A stretch of 64,000 bases of DNA, taken from positions 1 through 64,000 of the forward strand of contig NZ_JAJFUC010000009.1 in NCBI RefSeq assembly GCF_021372645.1, given 5' to 3'. The translations under genes and the position numbers were made by a program. The DNA comes from Clostridium sp. GTDB lineage: Bacteria; Bacillota; Clostridia; Clostridiales; Clostridiaceae. Shown here in pieces: positions 16,206-25,509 of this stretch. Numbering within the stretch: position 1 is the first letter of the stretch; every line of letters begins with the position of its first letter. The notes beneath the pieces are model-generated. The model saw nothing but the letters and a program-made list of their open reading frames with translations, did not search any database and was not told the DNA's origin.

Positions 16206-16958
16206 TTACTTCATCCTTTGCTCGTATTCTCTTTCAGCTTGTGGTTTCTTTAAATAAAATGGAGTAGAGTTCGGATCATCAAAATCACCATTTCTTAACA
16301 ATATACTACCTATTTCACCTAAAGAAGAAGCATGAACTAAATTAAGATGGTTAGGAGGGAAATAACAATTTGGACAATTTTCAATTAAATAATCTTTATA
16401 CTTATCTACTCCATCACCTATAAATATAACTTTTTCTTTTTTAGCTGTGATTATTTCTATAAGTTCATCAATATCTAATGCAGAATAGTCTAAAAGTTTT
16501 TCTAATGTAATTGGCAATTCATGTTTAACATCAGCACTTTCTGATTCATTACCACGACTACTAAAAGTTGAATGTCCTTTGTATAATGATGTATACACAC
16601 TATTTCTTAAAGCATCCATTATAGGGCATATAATTCCATCGAAATTAGATGCACTAAGTGCTAAGGCATCTAAGCTAGATACACTAACATATGGCTTACT
16701 ACTTCCGAAACTTAGACCTTTTATTGTTGCCATACCTATTCTAAGTCCGGTAAAAGAACCAGGTCCTTTAGAAACAACATAGCCATCAATATCATCAACA
16801 CTTAAATTATTATCTCTCAATAAATCTTGAATAATATTCATTAATATTACAGAGTGTTCTTTCTTATCATTTAAAGTAATTTCTCCAAGTAATTTTTCAT
16901 CCTTCATTAAGGCAACGGTTGCTACCTTTGAAGATGAATCTACAGCAAGTACAATCAT
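16206..16958 (-). CDS. tsaB: tRNA threonylcarbamoyladenosine biosynthesis protein TsaB
   Basis: A 250-aa actin-like ATPase-fold protein that forms the TsaB-TsaD-TsaE complex for t6A37 on tRNAs reading ANN codons. Seen: VLAVDSSSKVATVAL at the N-terminus, KGPGSFTGLRIGMATIKG (about residues 64-81) and PIMDALRNSVYTSLY near 111. The start codon overlaps the tsaE stop by four bases, which suggests translational coupling. The glycosylase-like partner TsaD is not in this window. Confidence 0.95.
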   Translation of the reverse strand: MIVLAVDSSSKVATVALMKDEKLLGEITLNDKKEHSVILMNIIQDLLRDNNLSVDDIDGYVVSKGPGSFTGLRIGMATIKGLSFGSSKPYVSVSSLDALALSASNFDGIICPIMDALRNSVYTSLYKGHSTFSSRGNESESADVKHELPITLEKLLDYSALDIDELIEIITAKKEKVIFIGDGVDKYKDYLIENCPNCYFPPNHLNLVHASSLGEIGSILLRNGDFDDPNSTPFYLKKPQAEREYEQRMK

Positions 16959-17416
16959 ATTTTCAACTCCTTTACATAATCATATCTTTCTCCATAGGGA
17001 GTTAAAGTTATTTTTCTATAATCTTGGCCACTTGCAAAATCTTTTTCTATTTTTATATGAAGTAAATCCTTTGGTAAAATTTCTTCTATATAATTTGCCC
17101 ATTCTATAATAGACACTGCATCTGAAAATATATAATCATCAAATCCAATTGCATAAATTTCATCAGGATCACTTACTCTATAAACATCAAAATGATTAAG
17201 CTTTAATCTTCCACCTTCATATTCATTAACAATTGTAAAAGTTGGACTTGTAATATTATCATTTATGTCTAAACCTTTTGCAATTCCCTTTGTAATATGT
17301 GTTTTACCAGTACCTAAATCGCCAGTTAAACAAATTATATCACCGGATTTTAATAATTTACCTAATCTTAGTCCTAATTGAGTAGTTTCATCTACACTAT
17401 AAACTTCAAATTCCAT
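16955..17416 (-). CDS. tsaE: tRNA threonylcarbamoyladenosine biosynthesis ATPase TsaE
   Basis: A 153-aa P-loop ATPase of the t6A complex. Walker A is GDLGTGKTHITKG (about residues 33-45), followed by SPTFTIVNEYEG and LNHFDVYR (Walker B-like), and SIIEWANYIEEILP. First gene of the minus-strand operon; GAGGAATTTC gives a good ribosome binding site ahead of the ATG at 17416. Confidence 0.95.
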   Translation of the reverse strand: MEFEVYSVDETTQLGLRLGKLLKSGDIICLTGDLGTGKTHITKGIAKGLDINDNITSPTFTIVNEYEGGRLKLNHFDVYRVSDPDEIYAIGFDDYIFSDAVSIIEWANYIEEILPKDLLHIKIEKDFASGQDYRKITLTPYGERYDYVKELKI

Positions 17417-17774
17417 GAAATTCCTCCTTATAAGTGAGAATTCAAATCTTACATTTAGAATTTTTAATCGCTAATTTAATTCTAATGGGTAAAAAGACAT
17501 AATAAAAATTTAAGTATATAAATTCTCATTCTTTTATTTTATCTCAAAATTTTATAAAAGCAAATTATTACTAATATTTAATAAGAAATATTTAGTGACA
17601 ATTTGCTTTTATACAATGTAAGTTTAATATTCATAAAAAATGTAATAAATTTGTATATATTTATTTTGAATTAGTTGGTATAATAAAATCAAGTGTAAAC
17701 TAAACTTAAATTAACAGACGAATAAGAAAAGTAATGTAGATTTATATATGGTTAAATTTCGGAGGTGACTTATT
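17417..17774. repeat. Divergent intergenic region with a long inverted repeat
   Basis: Between the divergent tsaE and the gene at 17775 lies a hairpin with 14-bp perfect outer arms (TATAAAAGCAAATT, 17553-17566 with 17600-17613) and a second inner stem (ACTAATATTT with AAATATTTAGT). Since both neighbours point away, a terminator is not expected here; a dead small element is possible. Near the right gene GGTATAATAAAATC (about 17676) may be a -10 region. No gene seen. Confidence 0.55.
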
Positions 17775-18677
17775 TTGAAGAAGATTACCTTTGCTATGGT
17801 AATAATAACTATCGCATTGTCTTTTGGTATGAGTTTATTTTCAAGCCCTTTATTAGCCAATACTGAAAATAATAGAGCTGAAAGTAGAGAGAAATATTTA
17901 AACATAATCACAGTTAATAAACCGCAGTATGATATGGTTAAGAAAATCATAAAGGATAAAAATAATGTGGAATATATGTTTACTAATGAAAAAGACATTA
18001 GTGAATTTAAATATAGTGAAGATGTTTTAAATAATATATCAAATATGGATTTATTTATATATTCAGGTGCTTCATTTGAACCTTGGAGTAATTCTTTTAT
18101 TCATAAATTAAAGAAAGGCAATCTAGGAATAATAAATTTGGCTAGAGGCGTAAGACTTTTAAATTATGCTCATAATGGCGATACTAAAGAAAACCCTTAT
18201 TATTTTGAAGGTATAGAAGAGTATAAAATAGCATTATATAATGTAAAGGCAGCTATTCAAGATAGAGATCCTCAAAATAGGGATTACTATGAAGAAAATT
18301 ATAATAACGCAATTAAAGAATTTGATGATAATATAAAAAAATATGAGGATAAAATAAAGTTACTTAATGATTATAAATTTATAACATTGAATAATGATTT
18401 TGATTATTTAACTAAATCTTTAAATTTAAATACAATTCAACTTGATAATCATGAAATAGCTGAATTCATAAAAGTAAATAATTTAGATCCTAAAAAGGTT
18501 ATTATAATAGTGGACGGAGAACAAGGTACAAAAATAGACGTGTCAACATATAATACAATAAAATTATGGAAATATTATGGCGATATGCCTTTTGATGATT
18601 TAATTTTATACAATGTAAAAGAATTATCAAAATGGGCTAAAACAAATGAATCTACGACTTTAAGTAATATTTCATAA
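17775..18677 (+). CDS. ZnuA-like (SBP_bac_9) metal-binding protein homologue lacking the usual ligands
   Basis: A 300-aa exported protein with a signal peptide (residues 1-27, ending in LLAN) and no lipobox. The fold-level match to cluster A-I solute-binding proteins is good: DLFIYSGASFEPWS (about residue 95), then AIQDRDPQNRDYYEENYNNA (about 156), as in zinc/manganese receptors where a Gln/Asp-Pro and Tyr-Asn helix follows. But the metal ligands are gone: the first His loop is absent, DPHxW is replaced by ENPYYF (about residue 139), and the third His site reads LNNDFDY. No permease or ATPase gene is adjacent. Start is a TTG at 17775 with a perfect GGAGGTGA six bases upstream. Probably binds something else or has a non-transport role. 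Confidence 0.7.
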   Translation: MKKITFAMVIITIALSFGMSLFSSPLLANTENNRAESREKYLNIITVNKPQYDMVKKIIKDKNNVEYMFTNEKDISEFKYSEDVLNNISNMDLFIYSGASFEPWSNSFIHKLKKGNLGIINLARGVRLLNYAHNGDTKENPYYFEGIEEYKIALYNVKAAIQDRDPQNRDYYEENYNNAIKEFDDNIKKYEDKIKLLNDYKFITLNNDFDYLTKSLNLNTIQLDNHEIAEFIKVNNLDPKKVIIIVDGEQGTKIDVSTYNTIKLWKYYGDMPFDDLILYNVKELSKWAKTNESTTLSNIS

Positions 18678-18683
18678 CTTAAA

Positions 18684-18730
18684 TATAGATACCAGAAGCA
18701 TACAAGTAACTTTTGGTATCTATAATTTTA
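18684..18730 (+). terminator. Terminator of the ZnuA-like gene
   Basis: A perfect 11-bp stem (TATAGATACCA, 18684-18694 with 18714-18724) followed by ATTTTA. Confidence 0.75.
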
Positions 18731-18764
18731 AAGTTTAATTTTATTTTGTAAAATAAAAAACTTG

Positions 18765-18793
18765 TTGATTTATTTATAAATGTATTATATAAT
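18765..18793 (+). promoter_or_regulatory. Promoter of tRNA-Trp copy 1
   Basis: TTGATT at 18765-18770, a 17-base spacer and TATAAT at 18788-18793, 12 bases before the tRNA. Confidence 0.7.
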
Positions 18794-18805
18794 CATTATT
18801 GTCTT

Positions 18806-18880
18806 AGGGGTATGGCTCAACGGTAGAGTAGTGGTCTCCAAAACCATTGGTTCTAGGTTCGAATCCTAGTGCCCCTGCCA
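18806..18880 (+). tRNA. tRNA-Trp (anticodon CCA), copy 1
   Basis: 75 bases with encoded 3' CCA. The acceptor stem AGGGGTA pairs with TGCCCCT, the anticodon loop CTCCAAA has CCA at 18838-18840, and the T arm is CTAGG-TTCGAAT-CCTAG. It differs from the copy at 42353 by two bases in the T arm. Confidence 0.97.
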
Positions 18881-18885
18881 CAGAG

Positions 18886-18916
18886 GTTGTAGTACGTTGT
18901 ACTATGGCTTTTTTTT
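18886..18916 (+). terminator. Terminator of tRNA-Trp copy 1
   Basis: A 10-bp stem with G-U pairs (18886-18895 with 18899-18908) and eight T. The same element follows tRNA-Trp copy 2. The remaining 18917-19142 shows no gene. Confidence 0.85.
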
Positions 18917-19142
18917 ATGTCTAGAAATATAATAAATCCAATTCGTGGATATTGTGCCCTTTGAGGGTATAAATCTCAAAAGTGGTAGAAAACAGGTGGT
19001 TTTTGAAACAAGCCTTTTAAATTTAGTTTTATAATCCATAGTATTTAGGCATATTCCAGAAAAGAATAAGTCAGTATACTAGTCTATTTTTTTCATATGT
19101 CTTAGTAAACTAAAGATGTAAGTAAGTCATGTGAAATACATC

Positions 19143-19556
19143 TTATACAGAGTAGTCTATAACCACATGTCCATTACAATCGGGCTTGTTTGAATGTATA
19201 TAAACTGTAATAGTTGTTTCATGCCAAAAACTTGTATTTATAACACATGAGACTTCTTGGTTTGTTTTAACACCATCCCATTGACCTCCACCACCATCTG
19301 AAGATCTAATATTGACAGAATAAATCCCATCTTCTGGAACTGTAATTTTTCCACGAATATTCACACTTTTCCCAAAGCCATATTGACTTGCTGTATATCT
19401 GTACTCTCCGTTCTTATCAAAAACAAAATCGAAGTCCATGGAATCTTTAATTTTAGTAACATTGTCTTTTGACATAGCAACTAAACTTTTTGTATTAACA
19501 TTCTTTTTAACAGCTCCATTTAAATCCTGAAATATTTTTTCAAATACCCTCTCCAT
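19143..19556 (-). CDS. Protein of unknown function, beta-rich
   Basis: A 137-aa protein I do not recognise. The first 40 residues look helical and charged; from about residue 42 (FDFVFDKNGEYRYTASQYGF) it alternates short strands and turns, with a Gly-rich turn SSDGGGGQWDGV near 91 and a WHETTITVYIHS strand near 110. That suggests a small beta-sandwich, perhaps ligand-binding. No signal peptide or membrane segment. AGGAG precedes the ATG at 19556 by about ten bases, so it is probably expressed. It is a lone gene just inside the tRNA-Trp direct repeat. Confidence 0.7.
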   Translation of the reverse strand: MERVFEKIFQDLNGAVKKNVNTKSLVAMSKDNVTKIKDSMDFDFVFDKNGEYRYTASQYGFGKSVNIRGKITVPEDGIYSVNIRSSDGGGGQWDGVKTNQEVSCVINTSFWHETTITVYIHSNKPDCNGHVVIDYSV

Positions 19557-20091
19557 TAAAAATCAACTCCTGCAAATCTTTTTTATAATTGATTTATATG
19601 CAGTAGAAATCAATCTAATGTTAATTTTAAAAATGTTGATAAGAAAAAACAAAGAATATATAATGTGAGTATAGTTTGGTGTGAGTAAAAAAATTAATGT
19701 GATTTAAGTTAGACAACGAAGTCTTATTCCATAATTTATGGAGTAAGACTTTTTTGTTCTTTTTATTTCTAGCGAAGTATAGAATTTTTAGATTTTGAAA
19801 GTCAGTTATATCAATGGCTAAGCAAATGTTAGCTTGTAAAAATGTGATTAAGAGAGAGCGCGGTGCAGCCACTTTGTTCTTCAATTAATATATGTAAGAT
19901 AGTAATATAAACATATTAAAATAAATATAGATTAAGTGATTGATACAAAAGAGTATTTTGTTACTAATATATTTAGAAATAAGCTATTTAAAACATTAAA
20001 CGTATAAAGTGTGCTATAAAATTAAGTATAAGTAAAATAAACAATGATTAATTTAATGTATTAATTAGAAAAGTTAGAGGAGAAAATTATA
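19557..20091. terminator. Intergenic region with one terminator-like hairpin
   Basis: The only clear element in these 535 bases is an 11-bp perfect stem (AGTCTTATTCC, 19720-19730 with 19740-19750) followed by TTTTTTG on the plus strand. It has no gene in front of it, so it may be a relic or an attenuator. GAGGAGAAAATTATA at the end is the dpaL ribosome binding site. Confidence 0.6.
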
Positions 20092-21306
20092 ATGGTTGAA
20101 GGTTTTAAGATTATTAATTATAAGAGAAAAAAAGAAATTAAAACATCTGTAGATTTTCTAAATATGGATGTTGCTAAAAAAGCACAAAAATTTCATAGTA
20201 GTTTTAATAACTATAGTCTTACACCGCTAACAGAACTGAAAAACTTAGCTAATACCATAGGAGTAAATAATATATATGTAAAAGATGAGTCTTACAGATT
20301 TGGATTAAATGCCTTTAAAGTATTAGGTGGAAGTTATGCAATAGGAAATTTTATTGCAGAAAAGCTAGGACAAAACATAGATGATCTTCCCTTCGATAAA
20401 ATGATTTCTGATGAAGTCAAAAATAAACTTGGAGATATAACATTTATTACTGCAACAGATGGGAATCATGGACGTGGAGTTGCATGGACAGCTAATCGTT
20501 TAAGACAAAAATCTGTAGTTTATATGCCAAAGGGCAGTTCATTAGAAAGATTAAATAATATAAAAGCAGAAGGCGCAGATGCTTCAATAACGGATATGAA
20601 TTATGATGAAGCTGTAAGATTTTCTAATGATTTAGCTGAGAAAAATGGATGGATAATGGTTCAAGATACAGCATGGGAAGGGTATGAGAAAATTCCAACT
20701 TGGATTATGCAAGGATATACGACAATGGCATATGAAGCATATATACAGCTACAAAAAATGAAAGCAGAAATGCCAACACATATCTTTCTACAAGCAGGGG
20801 TTGGAGCTTTGGCTGGAGCTGTTCAAGGTTTCTTTGCAAGTGTCTACGGAGAAAACAGATCAATAACAACAATAGTAGAACCTAACAAGGCTGATTGTAT
20901 TTATAGAACAGCAGAAAAAAATGATGGAAAGCTTCACTTTGTAACAGGTGATATGGATACAATAATGGCAGGACTTGCTTGTGGTGAGCCTTGCAGTATA
21001 GGATATAAAGTACTTAGAGATTATAGTGATAATTTTGTATCATGTCCAGATTATGTGACTGCAAAAGGTATGAGAACAATGGGAAATCCAGTTGGAAATG
21101 ACAAAAAAATAATCTCAGGAGAAAGCGGAGCAGTTACTCTTGGGCTTGTAGCTGAAATCATGGAAAATAAAGATTTACAATGGTTGAAGGAGGAATTAAA
21201 ACTTGATGAAAATTCAAGAATCCTTTGTTTCAGCACTGAAGGAAATACAGATAAAGAAAGCTATAGAGATATAGTTTGGAATGGAAAATATCCAATCTAT
21301 AGATAA
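20092..21306 (+). CDS. dpaL: Diaminopropionate ammonia-lyase
   Basis: A 404-aa PLP enzyme (YgeX family, fold type II) that splits 2,3-diaminopropionate into pyruvate and ammonia through a 2-aminoacrylate intermediate. The PLP Lys is in LNAFKVLGGSYA (about residue 75), the phosphate loop in ATDGNHGRGVAW (about 123), and AGVGALAGA and ACGEP are further family marks. It opens the purine-degradation region; ygeX is one of the genes tied to anaerobic urate/purine breakdown in gut bacteria. ATG follows GAGGAGAAAATTATA. RidA at 40531 could remove the reactive enamine it produces. Confidence 0.95.
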   Translation: MVEGFKIINYKRKKEIKTSVDFLNMDVAKKAQKFHSSFNNYSLTPLTELKNLANTIGVNNIYVKDESYRFGLNAFKVLGGSYAIGNFIAEKLGQNIDDLPFDKMISDEVKNKLGDITFITATDGNHGRGVAWTANRLRQKSVVYMPKGSSLERLNNIKAEGADASITDMNYDEAVRFSNDLAEKNGWIMVQDTAWEGYEKIPTWIMQGYTTMAYEAYIQLQKMKAEMPTHIFLQAGVGALAGAVQGFFASVYGENRSITTIVEPNKADCIYRTAEKNDGKLHFVTGDMDTIMAGLACGEPCSIGYKVLRDYSDNFVSCPDYVTAKGMRTMGNPVGNDKKIISGESGAVTLGLVAEIMENKDLQWLKEELKLDENSRILCFSTEGNTDKESYRDIVWNGKYPIYR

Positions 21307-21421
21307 ACAACCTACAAGCTTGAATTATGCGGTAGTTCACCGAAAGGATTAGTACCTATTTCAACGCATAAATCTAGTTCATAATTAGTTTGTTTATCTA
21401 TAAAATAAGGAGGGGTGATAT

Positions 21422-22699
21422 GTGGAATGTTGTGGAAATAATATTAAGATTTTAAAAGGAAACATTGTATATACTGAAGATAGTACTTCATTTAATATAG
21501 TTGAAGATGGATTTATTGTAGTTAATGGAGGTATTGTAGAAGGCACATATAAAAAACTACCTGAGAAATTTACTAACATTAAGGTTGAGGATTATGGAAA
21601 CAAGCTTATAATTCCTGGATTTGTAGATTTGCATACTCATGCTTCTCAATTTGCTATAAGGGGAATTGGGTATGATAAGGAGCTGTTGCCTTGGCTTGAA
21701 ACATACACATTCTCGGAAGAGACAAAATTTAAGGATACGGTTTATGCTGAAAAGGTATATAAAGAATTTGTTAATGAATTATATGAAGAAGGAACTACAA
21801 GGGCGGTTATTTTTGCAACAATTCATCTTGAAGCTACAGAAATTTTAATGAAGCTTCTTGAAGAAAAGAAAATTGCAGCATATGTTGGGAAAGTGAATAT
21901 GGATAGAAACTGCCCGGATACATTAAAAGAAGACAGCAATGAATCAATCGAATCTACCATAAATTGGATAGAGGCTTGTGATAAAAAGTACAAATTAGTA
22001 AAACCTATAATTACACCAAGATTTGTGCTAAGCTGTACAAGCTATTTAATGAAAGAATTAGGGAATATTGCAGTAAACAGTTCTATACCAGTCCAATCAC
22101 ATTTATCTGAAAATTTGTCAGAAATCCAGTTGGTGAAGGAATTACATCCAGAAAGCAAAAATTATGCAGATGTATATGATAACCTTAATCTTTTTGGACA
22201 AACCAAGACAGTAATGGCTCATTGTGTTCATTTAACAGAGGATGAAATAAATACAATTGAGAAAAATAAAGTGATTATAGCACATTGCCCAACATCTAAT
22301 GTAAATTTATCTAGTGGAATAGCACCAATTAATAGGCTGCTTAGAAAAAAAGTTAAAATAGGACTTGGATCAGATATAGCTGGTGGAGAAAAATTAAGCA
22401 TGTTTTCTGTAATGGCATCTGCAATACAAATGTCAAAACTAAGAAAAGTATGTTTTAAAGATGATGAAAGACCTTTAACACTTCAAGAAGTTTTTTATTT
22501 AGCAACAAAAGGTGGAGGAGAGTTTTTTGGTAAGGTTGGAAGTTTTGAAAAAGGTTATGAATTTGATGCCTTAGTAATAGATGATGATTGTCTTTGGAAG
22601 TCTGCTAAAGGAACTATGGAAGAAAGAATGGAAAGATTAGTTTATTTAGGACATAAGAAAAACATAATTCAAAGATATGTATGTGGAAGAGAGATATAA
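21422..22699 (+). CDS. guaD: Guanine deaminase-like amidohydrolase
   Basis: A 425-aa zinc amidohydrolase of the ATZ/TRZ-GuaD family that should convert guanine to xanthine. Zinc ligands: DLHTHAS (about residue 69), QSHLSEN (about 227), AHCVH (about 270), and SDIAGG with the catalytic Asp (about 319). GIGYDKELLPWLETYTF is the guanine-deaminase signature. It starts at a GTG with AAGGAGGGG upstream; an ATG two bases earlier is out of frame. Product xanthine is the substrate of the selenium-dependent xanthine dehydrogenase at 33690. Confidence 0.9.
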   Translation: MECCGNNIKILKGNIVYTEDSTSFNIVEDGFIVVNGGIVEGTYKKLPEKFTNIKVEDYGNKLIIPGFVDLHTHASQFAIRGIGYDKELLPWLETYTFSEETKFKDTVYAEKVYKEFVNELYEEGTTRAVIFATIHLEATEILMKLLEEKKIAAYVGKVNMDRNCPDTLKEDSNESIESTINWIEACDKKYKLVKPIITPRFVLSCTSYLMKELGNIAVNSSIPVQSHLSENLSEIQLVKELHPESKNYADVYDNLNLFGQTKTVMAHCVHLTEDEINTIEKNKVIIAHCPTSNVNLSSGIAPINRLLRKKVKIGLGSDIAGGEKLSMFSVMASAIQMSKLRKVCFKDDERPLTLQEVFYLATKGGGEFFGKVGSFEKGYEFDALVIDDDCLWKSAKGTMEERMERLVYLGHKKNIIQRYVCGREI

Positions 22700-22717
22700 G
22701 GAAGGAGCTAATTATTT

Positions 22718-23908
22718 ATGGATAAGAATAGAAAAGAAAAGTTAATAAAACTTTGTCAAGATATTATTAAGATACAAAGTTATTCTGGTAATGAAGGAAA
22801 CATAGTTAAATGCCTTGAAAAAAATATGAAAGACATAGGTTTTGATGAAGTTACTGTAGACAAGTATGGAAGCATAATTGGAAAGATAAAAGGAAATAAA
22901 CCTGGTAATAAAGTTCTTTTTGATGCACATATAGACACAGTACTAGTAGAGAATTTAGAAGATTGGAACCATGATCCATTTGGAGCTGAAATATGTGAGG
23001 GGAGGATTTATGGAAGAGGAACCTCTGATATGAAAGGCTCCTTAGCAGCTATGATAATTGCAGCAGAATGTTTCACAAAAGATACTAATAGAAGTTTCTC
23101 AGGGGAAATATATATTGCAGGTGTTGTTCATGAAGAATGTTTTGAAGGAGTTGCTGCAAGAAATATAAGTGAGCTTATAAAGCCAGATTATGTGGTAATA
23201 GGAGAAGCATCGGAATTAAACTTAAAAATAGGACAACGTGGTCGTGCTGAAATTGTAGTTGAAACTTTTGGAGTTCCAGCTCATTCTGCTAATCCTGAAA
23301 AAGGAATCAATGCTGTTTACAGTATGTCAAAGATAATAAATAAACTTCAAGAAATTAAATATGAAGAGGATGAATTTTTAGGAAAAGGAATTTTAGAGCT
23401 TACAGATATAAAATCGTCACCATATCCAGGAGCATCAGTTGTTCCAAGTTACTGTAGAGCAACTTATGATAGAAGATTATTGGTTGGAGAAACTAAAGAA
23501 GGTGTTTTAGAACCTATAGTAAAATTAATTGAAGAGTTAAAAAGTGAAGCACCTAATGTAAGTTACAAAGTTTCTTATGCTAAAGGAACTGAAAAATGTC
23601 ATACAGGAGAAATTATCCAAGGTGAAAGATTCTTTCCGGCTTGGTGCTATAAAGAAGATTCTACTTTTGTACAAAAAACTTTTGAAGGTTTGCGCAGCAT
23701 AGGTTTAAATCCAAAGATAACGAATTATTCTTTTTGCACGAATGGAAGCCATTATGCTGGAGAAGCTAATATAAAAACTATTGGATTTGGTCCATCAAAA
23801 GAGAACATAGCTCATACTATAGATGAATATATTGAAATAGAACAGCTTATAGGCGCGTGTGAAGGATATTATAAAATAATAGAAATATTATTAGGATTAG
23901 AGGAATAA
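22718..23908 (+). CDS. ygeY: YgeY family selenium metabolism-linked hydrolase (M20)
   Basis: A 396-aa peptidase-M20-fold hydrolase. Zinc ligands: FDAHIDTV (about residue 70), RGTSDMKGS (about 102), HEECFEG (about 139-145) and the C-terminal GSHYAG with ENIAHTIDEYI. This family occurs almost only with selenium-dependent molybdenum hydroxylase genes and is part of the anaerobic purine-degradation set. It follows guaD after 18 bp with AAGGAGCTA, and the next gene starts three bases after its stop, so guaD-ygeY-dan-mocA form one operon. The exact substrate is not established here. Confidence 0.93.
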   Translation: MDKNRKEKLIKLCQDIIKIQSYSGNEGNIVKCLEKNMKDIGFDEVTVDKYGSIIGKIKGNKPGNKVLFDAHIDTVLVENLEDWNHDPFGAEICEGRIYGRGTSDMKGSLAAMIIAAECFTKDTNRSFSGEIYIAGVVHEECFEGVAARNISELIKPDYVVIGEASELNLKIGQRGRAEIVVETFGVPAHSANPEKGINAVYSMSKIINKLQEIKYEEDEFLGKGILELTDIKSSPYPGASVVPSYCRATYDRRLLVGETKEGVLEPIVKLIEELKSEAPNVSYKVSYAKGTEKCHTGEIIQGERFFPAWCYKEDSTFVQKTFEGLRSIGLNPKITNYSFCTNGSHYAGEANIKTIGFGPSKENIAHTIDEYIEIEQLIGACEGYYKIIEILLGLEE

Positions 23909-23911
23909 GAA

Positions 23912-25498
23912 ATGAAGTGGATGATAAGCAATGGCACCATAATTGATGGGACTAAAAGACAAGCTTATGTGGGAGACATTATTATAAATAATGATACAAT
24001 TATTGAAATTGGTGATCTAAATGATAAAAAAGAAGCAATGGATTATGTATTGGATGCGACAGATTTAATTGTTGCTCCTGGTTTTATTGACACTCATAGC
24101 CATTCTGATTTGACCATATTAAGTGATCAAGACATTAAACCTAAAATATATCAAGGAATAACTACCGAAGTTTTAGGACAGGACGGTATATCTATGGCTC
24201 CACTACCAAGTAAGTTCATTAAAGATTGGAGAAAAAATTTAAGCGGACTTGAAGGAGACAGCAATGAAATCTCATGGGATTATAGAACGGTAAAAGATTA
24301 TTTTAATGCAATTGAAAATAAGGGCTTAGTATCTAATGTATGTTACCTTGTACCTCACGGAAATATTAGAATGGAAGCAATGGGACTTTCATCTGATAAA
24401 GCTGGCAAAGAGGACATAGAAAATATGAAAAAAATTTTACGAAGAGAATTGGAATCCGGTGCAATTGGTTTATCCTCAGGACTAATATATATTCCGTGTG
24501 CTTATGGCGATACAGAGGAATTAATAGAATTATGTAAGGTAGTTGCAGAATATGATGACATTTTTGTAGTTCATCAAAGAAGTGAAGCAAATGAGATTAT
24601 TGAGTCTATGAAAGAAATAATCAGAATAGGCAAGGAAAGCAAAGTAAAAATACATTTTTCTCATTTTAAAGTATGTGGAAAAAATAATTGGGATAAGGCA
24701 GATAAGATGATTGCTCTTATAGAAGAAGCAAGAAAGGAAGGCGTAAAAATATCTTTTGACCAGTACCCTTATGAAGCGGGAAGTACTATGCTTAGTGTAA
24801 TAATTCCACCTTGGGCTCATAGTGGTGGAACTAACAAAATGCTTGAAAGAATAAAATCCAATGATTTAAGAGAGAAGATAATAAATGAAATATACGAGGT
24901 AAATTGTGACTGGGACAATTTTATTGAGTTTGCTGGCATTGATGGTATATATATCACTTCTGTAAAAACTGATAAGAATAAAAATGTAATAGGAAAGAAC
25001 TTAAAAGAATTAGGGGAGATGAGAGGTAAAAATCCTATAGAGGCAGCCTTGGATTTATTAATTGAAGAAGAAAATGCTGTTGGGATGATTGATTATTATG
25101 GCTCGGAAGAGTTAATAATTAAATTTATGCAAAGGGAAGAACAAAATTTTTGCACAGATGGATTACTTGGAGGAAAGCCACATCCAAGAGTATATGGAGC
25201 TTTTCCAAGAGGTTTAGGTAGATATGTCAGAGAACTTAAAGCCTTATCATTAGAAGAAGCTATATATAAAATGACATATAAGTCTGCGTGTACAATGGGA
25301 ATAAAATATAGAGGGCTTATTGATGTTGGATTTAAAGCTGATATAGTAGTCTTTAATAAAGAAGAGATAATTGATAAGGGAACATTCGTAGAGCCAGAAC
25401 AATATCCAGAAGGAATATCATATGTAATAGTAAATGGAAGCATTATTCTAAAAAATAATGAGTATATACCTGGAAATTACGGAATACTTATAAAATAA
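23912..25498 (+). CDS. N-acyl-D-amino-acid deacylase-like amidohydrolase
   Basis: A 528-aa amidohydrolase of the D-aminoacylase family. Marks: APGFIDTHSHSD (about residue 55), QGITTEVLGQDGIS with the family Gly-Gln loop, LESGAIGLSSGLIYIP (about 183), VHQRSEANE, HFSHFKVCG and the CTDGLLGGKPHPRVYGAFPR block near 415. These enzymes act on N-acyl-D-amino acids or related amides; in this operon it may act on a ring-opened purine intermediate, which is inference. A decayed piece resembling its C-terminus occurs at 36344. Overlaps no neighbour but sits three bases after ygeY. Confidence 0.88.
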   Translation: MKWMISNGTIIDGTKRQAYVGDIIINNDTIIEIGDLNDKKEAMDYVLDATDLIVAPGFIDTHSHSDLTILSDQDIKPKIYQGITTEVLGQDGISMAPLPSKFIKDWRKNLSGLEGDSNEISWDYRTVKDYFNAIENKGLVSNVCYLVPHGNIRMEAMGLSSDKAGKEDIENMKKILRRELESGAIGLSSGLIYIPCAYGDTEELIELCKVVAEYDDIFVVHQRSEANEIIESMKEIIRIGKESKVKIHFSHFKVCGKNNWDKADKMIALIEEARKEGVKISFDQYPYEAGSTMLSVIIPPWAHSGGTNKMLERIKSNDLREKIINEIYEVNCDWDNFIEFAGIDGIYITSVKTDKNKNVIGKNLKELGEMRGKNPIEAALDLLIEEENAVGMIDYYGSEELIIKFMQREEQNFCTDGLLGGKPHPRVYGAFPRGLGRYVRELKALSLEEAIYKMTYKSACTMGIKYRGLIDVGFKADIVVFNKEEIIDKGTFVEPEQYPEGISYVIVNGSIILKNNEYIPGNYGILIK

Positions 25499-25509
25499 GG
25501 GATAGGGAT

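Noticed and set aside
19143..19556. Aegerolysin-like or toxin assignment of the beta-rich protein
   Set aside because: Only the size and beta pattern agree; none of the family's sequence marks could be found.
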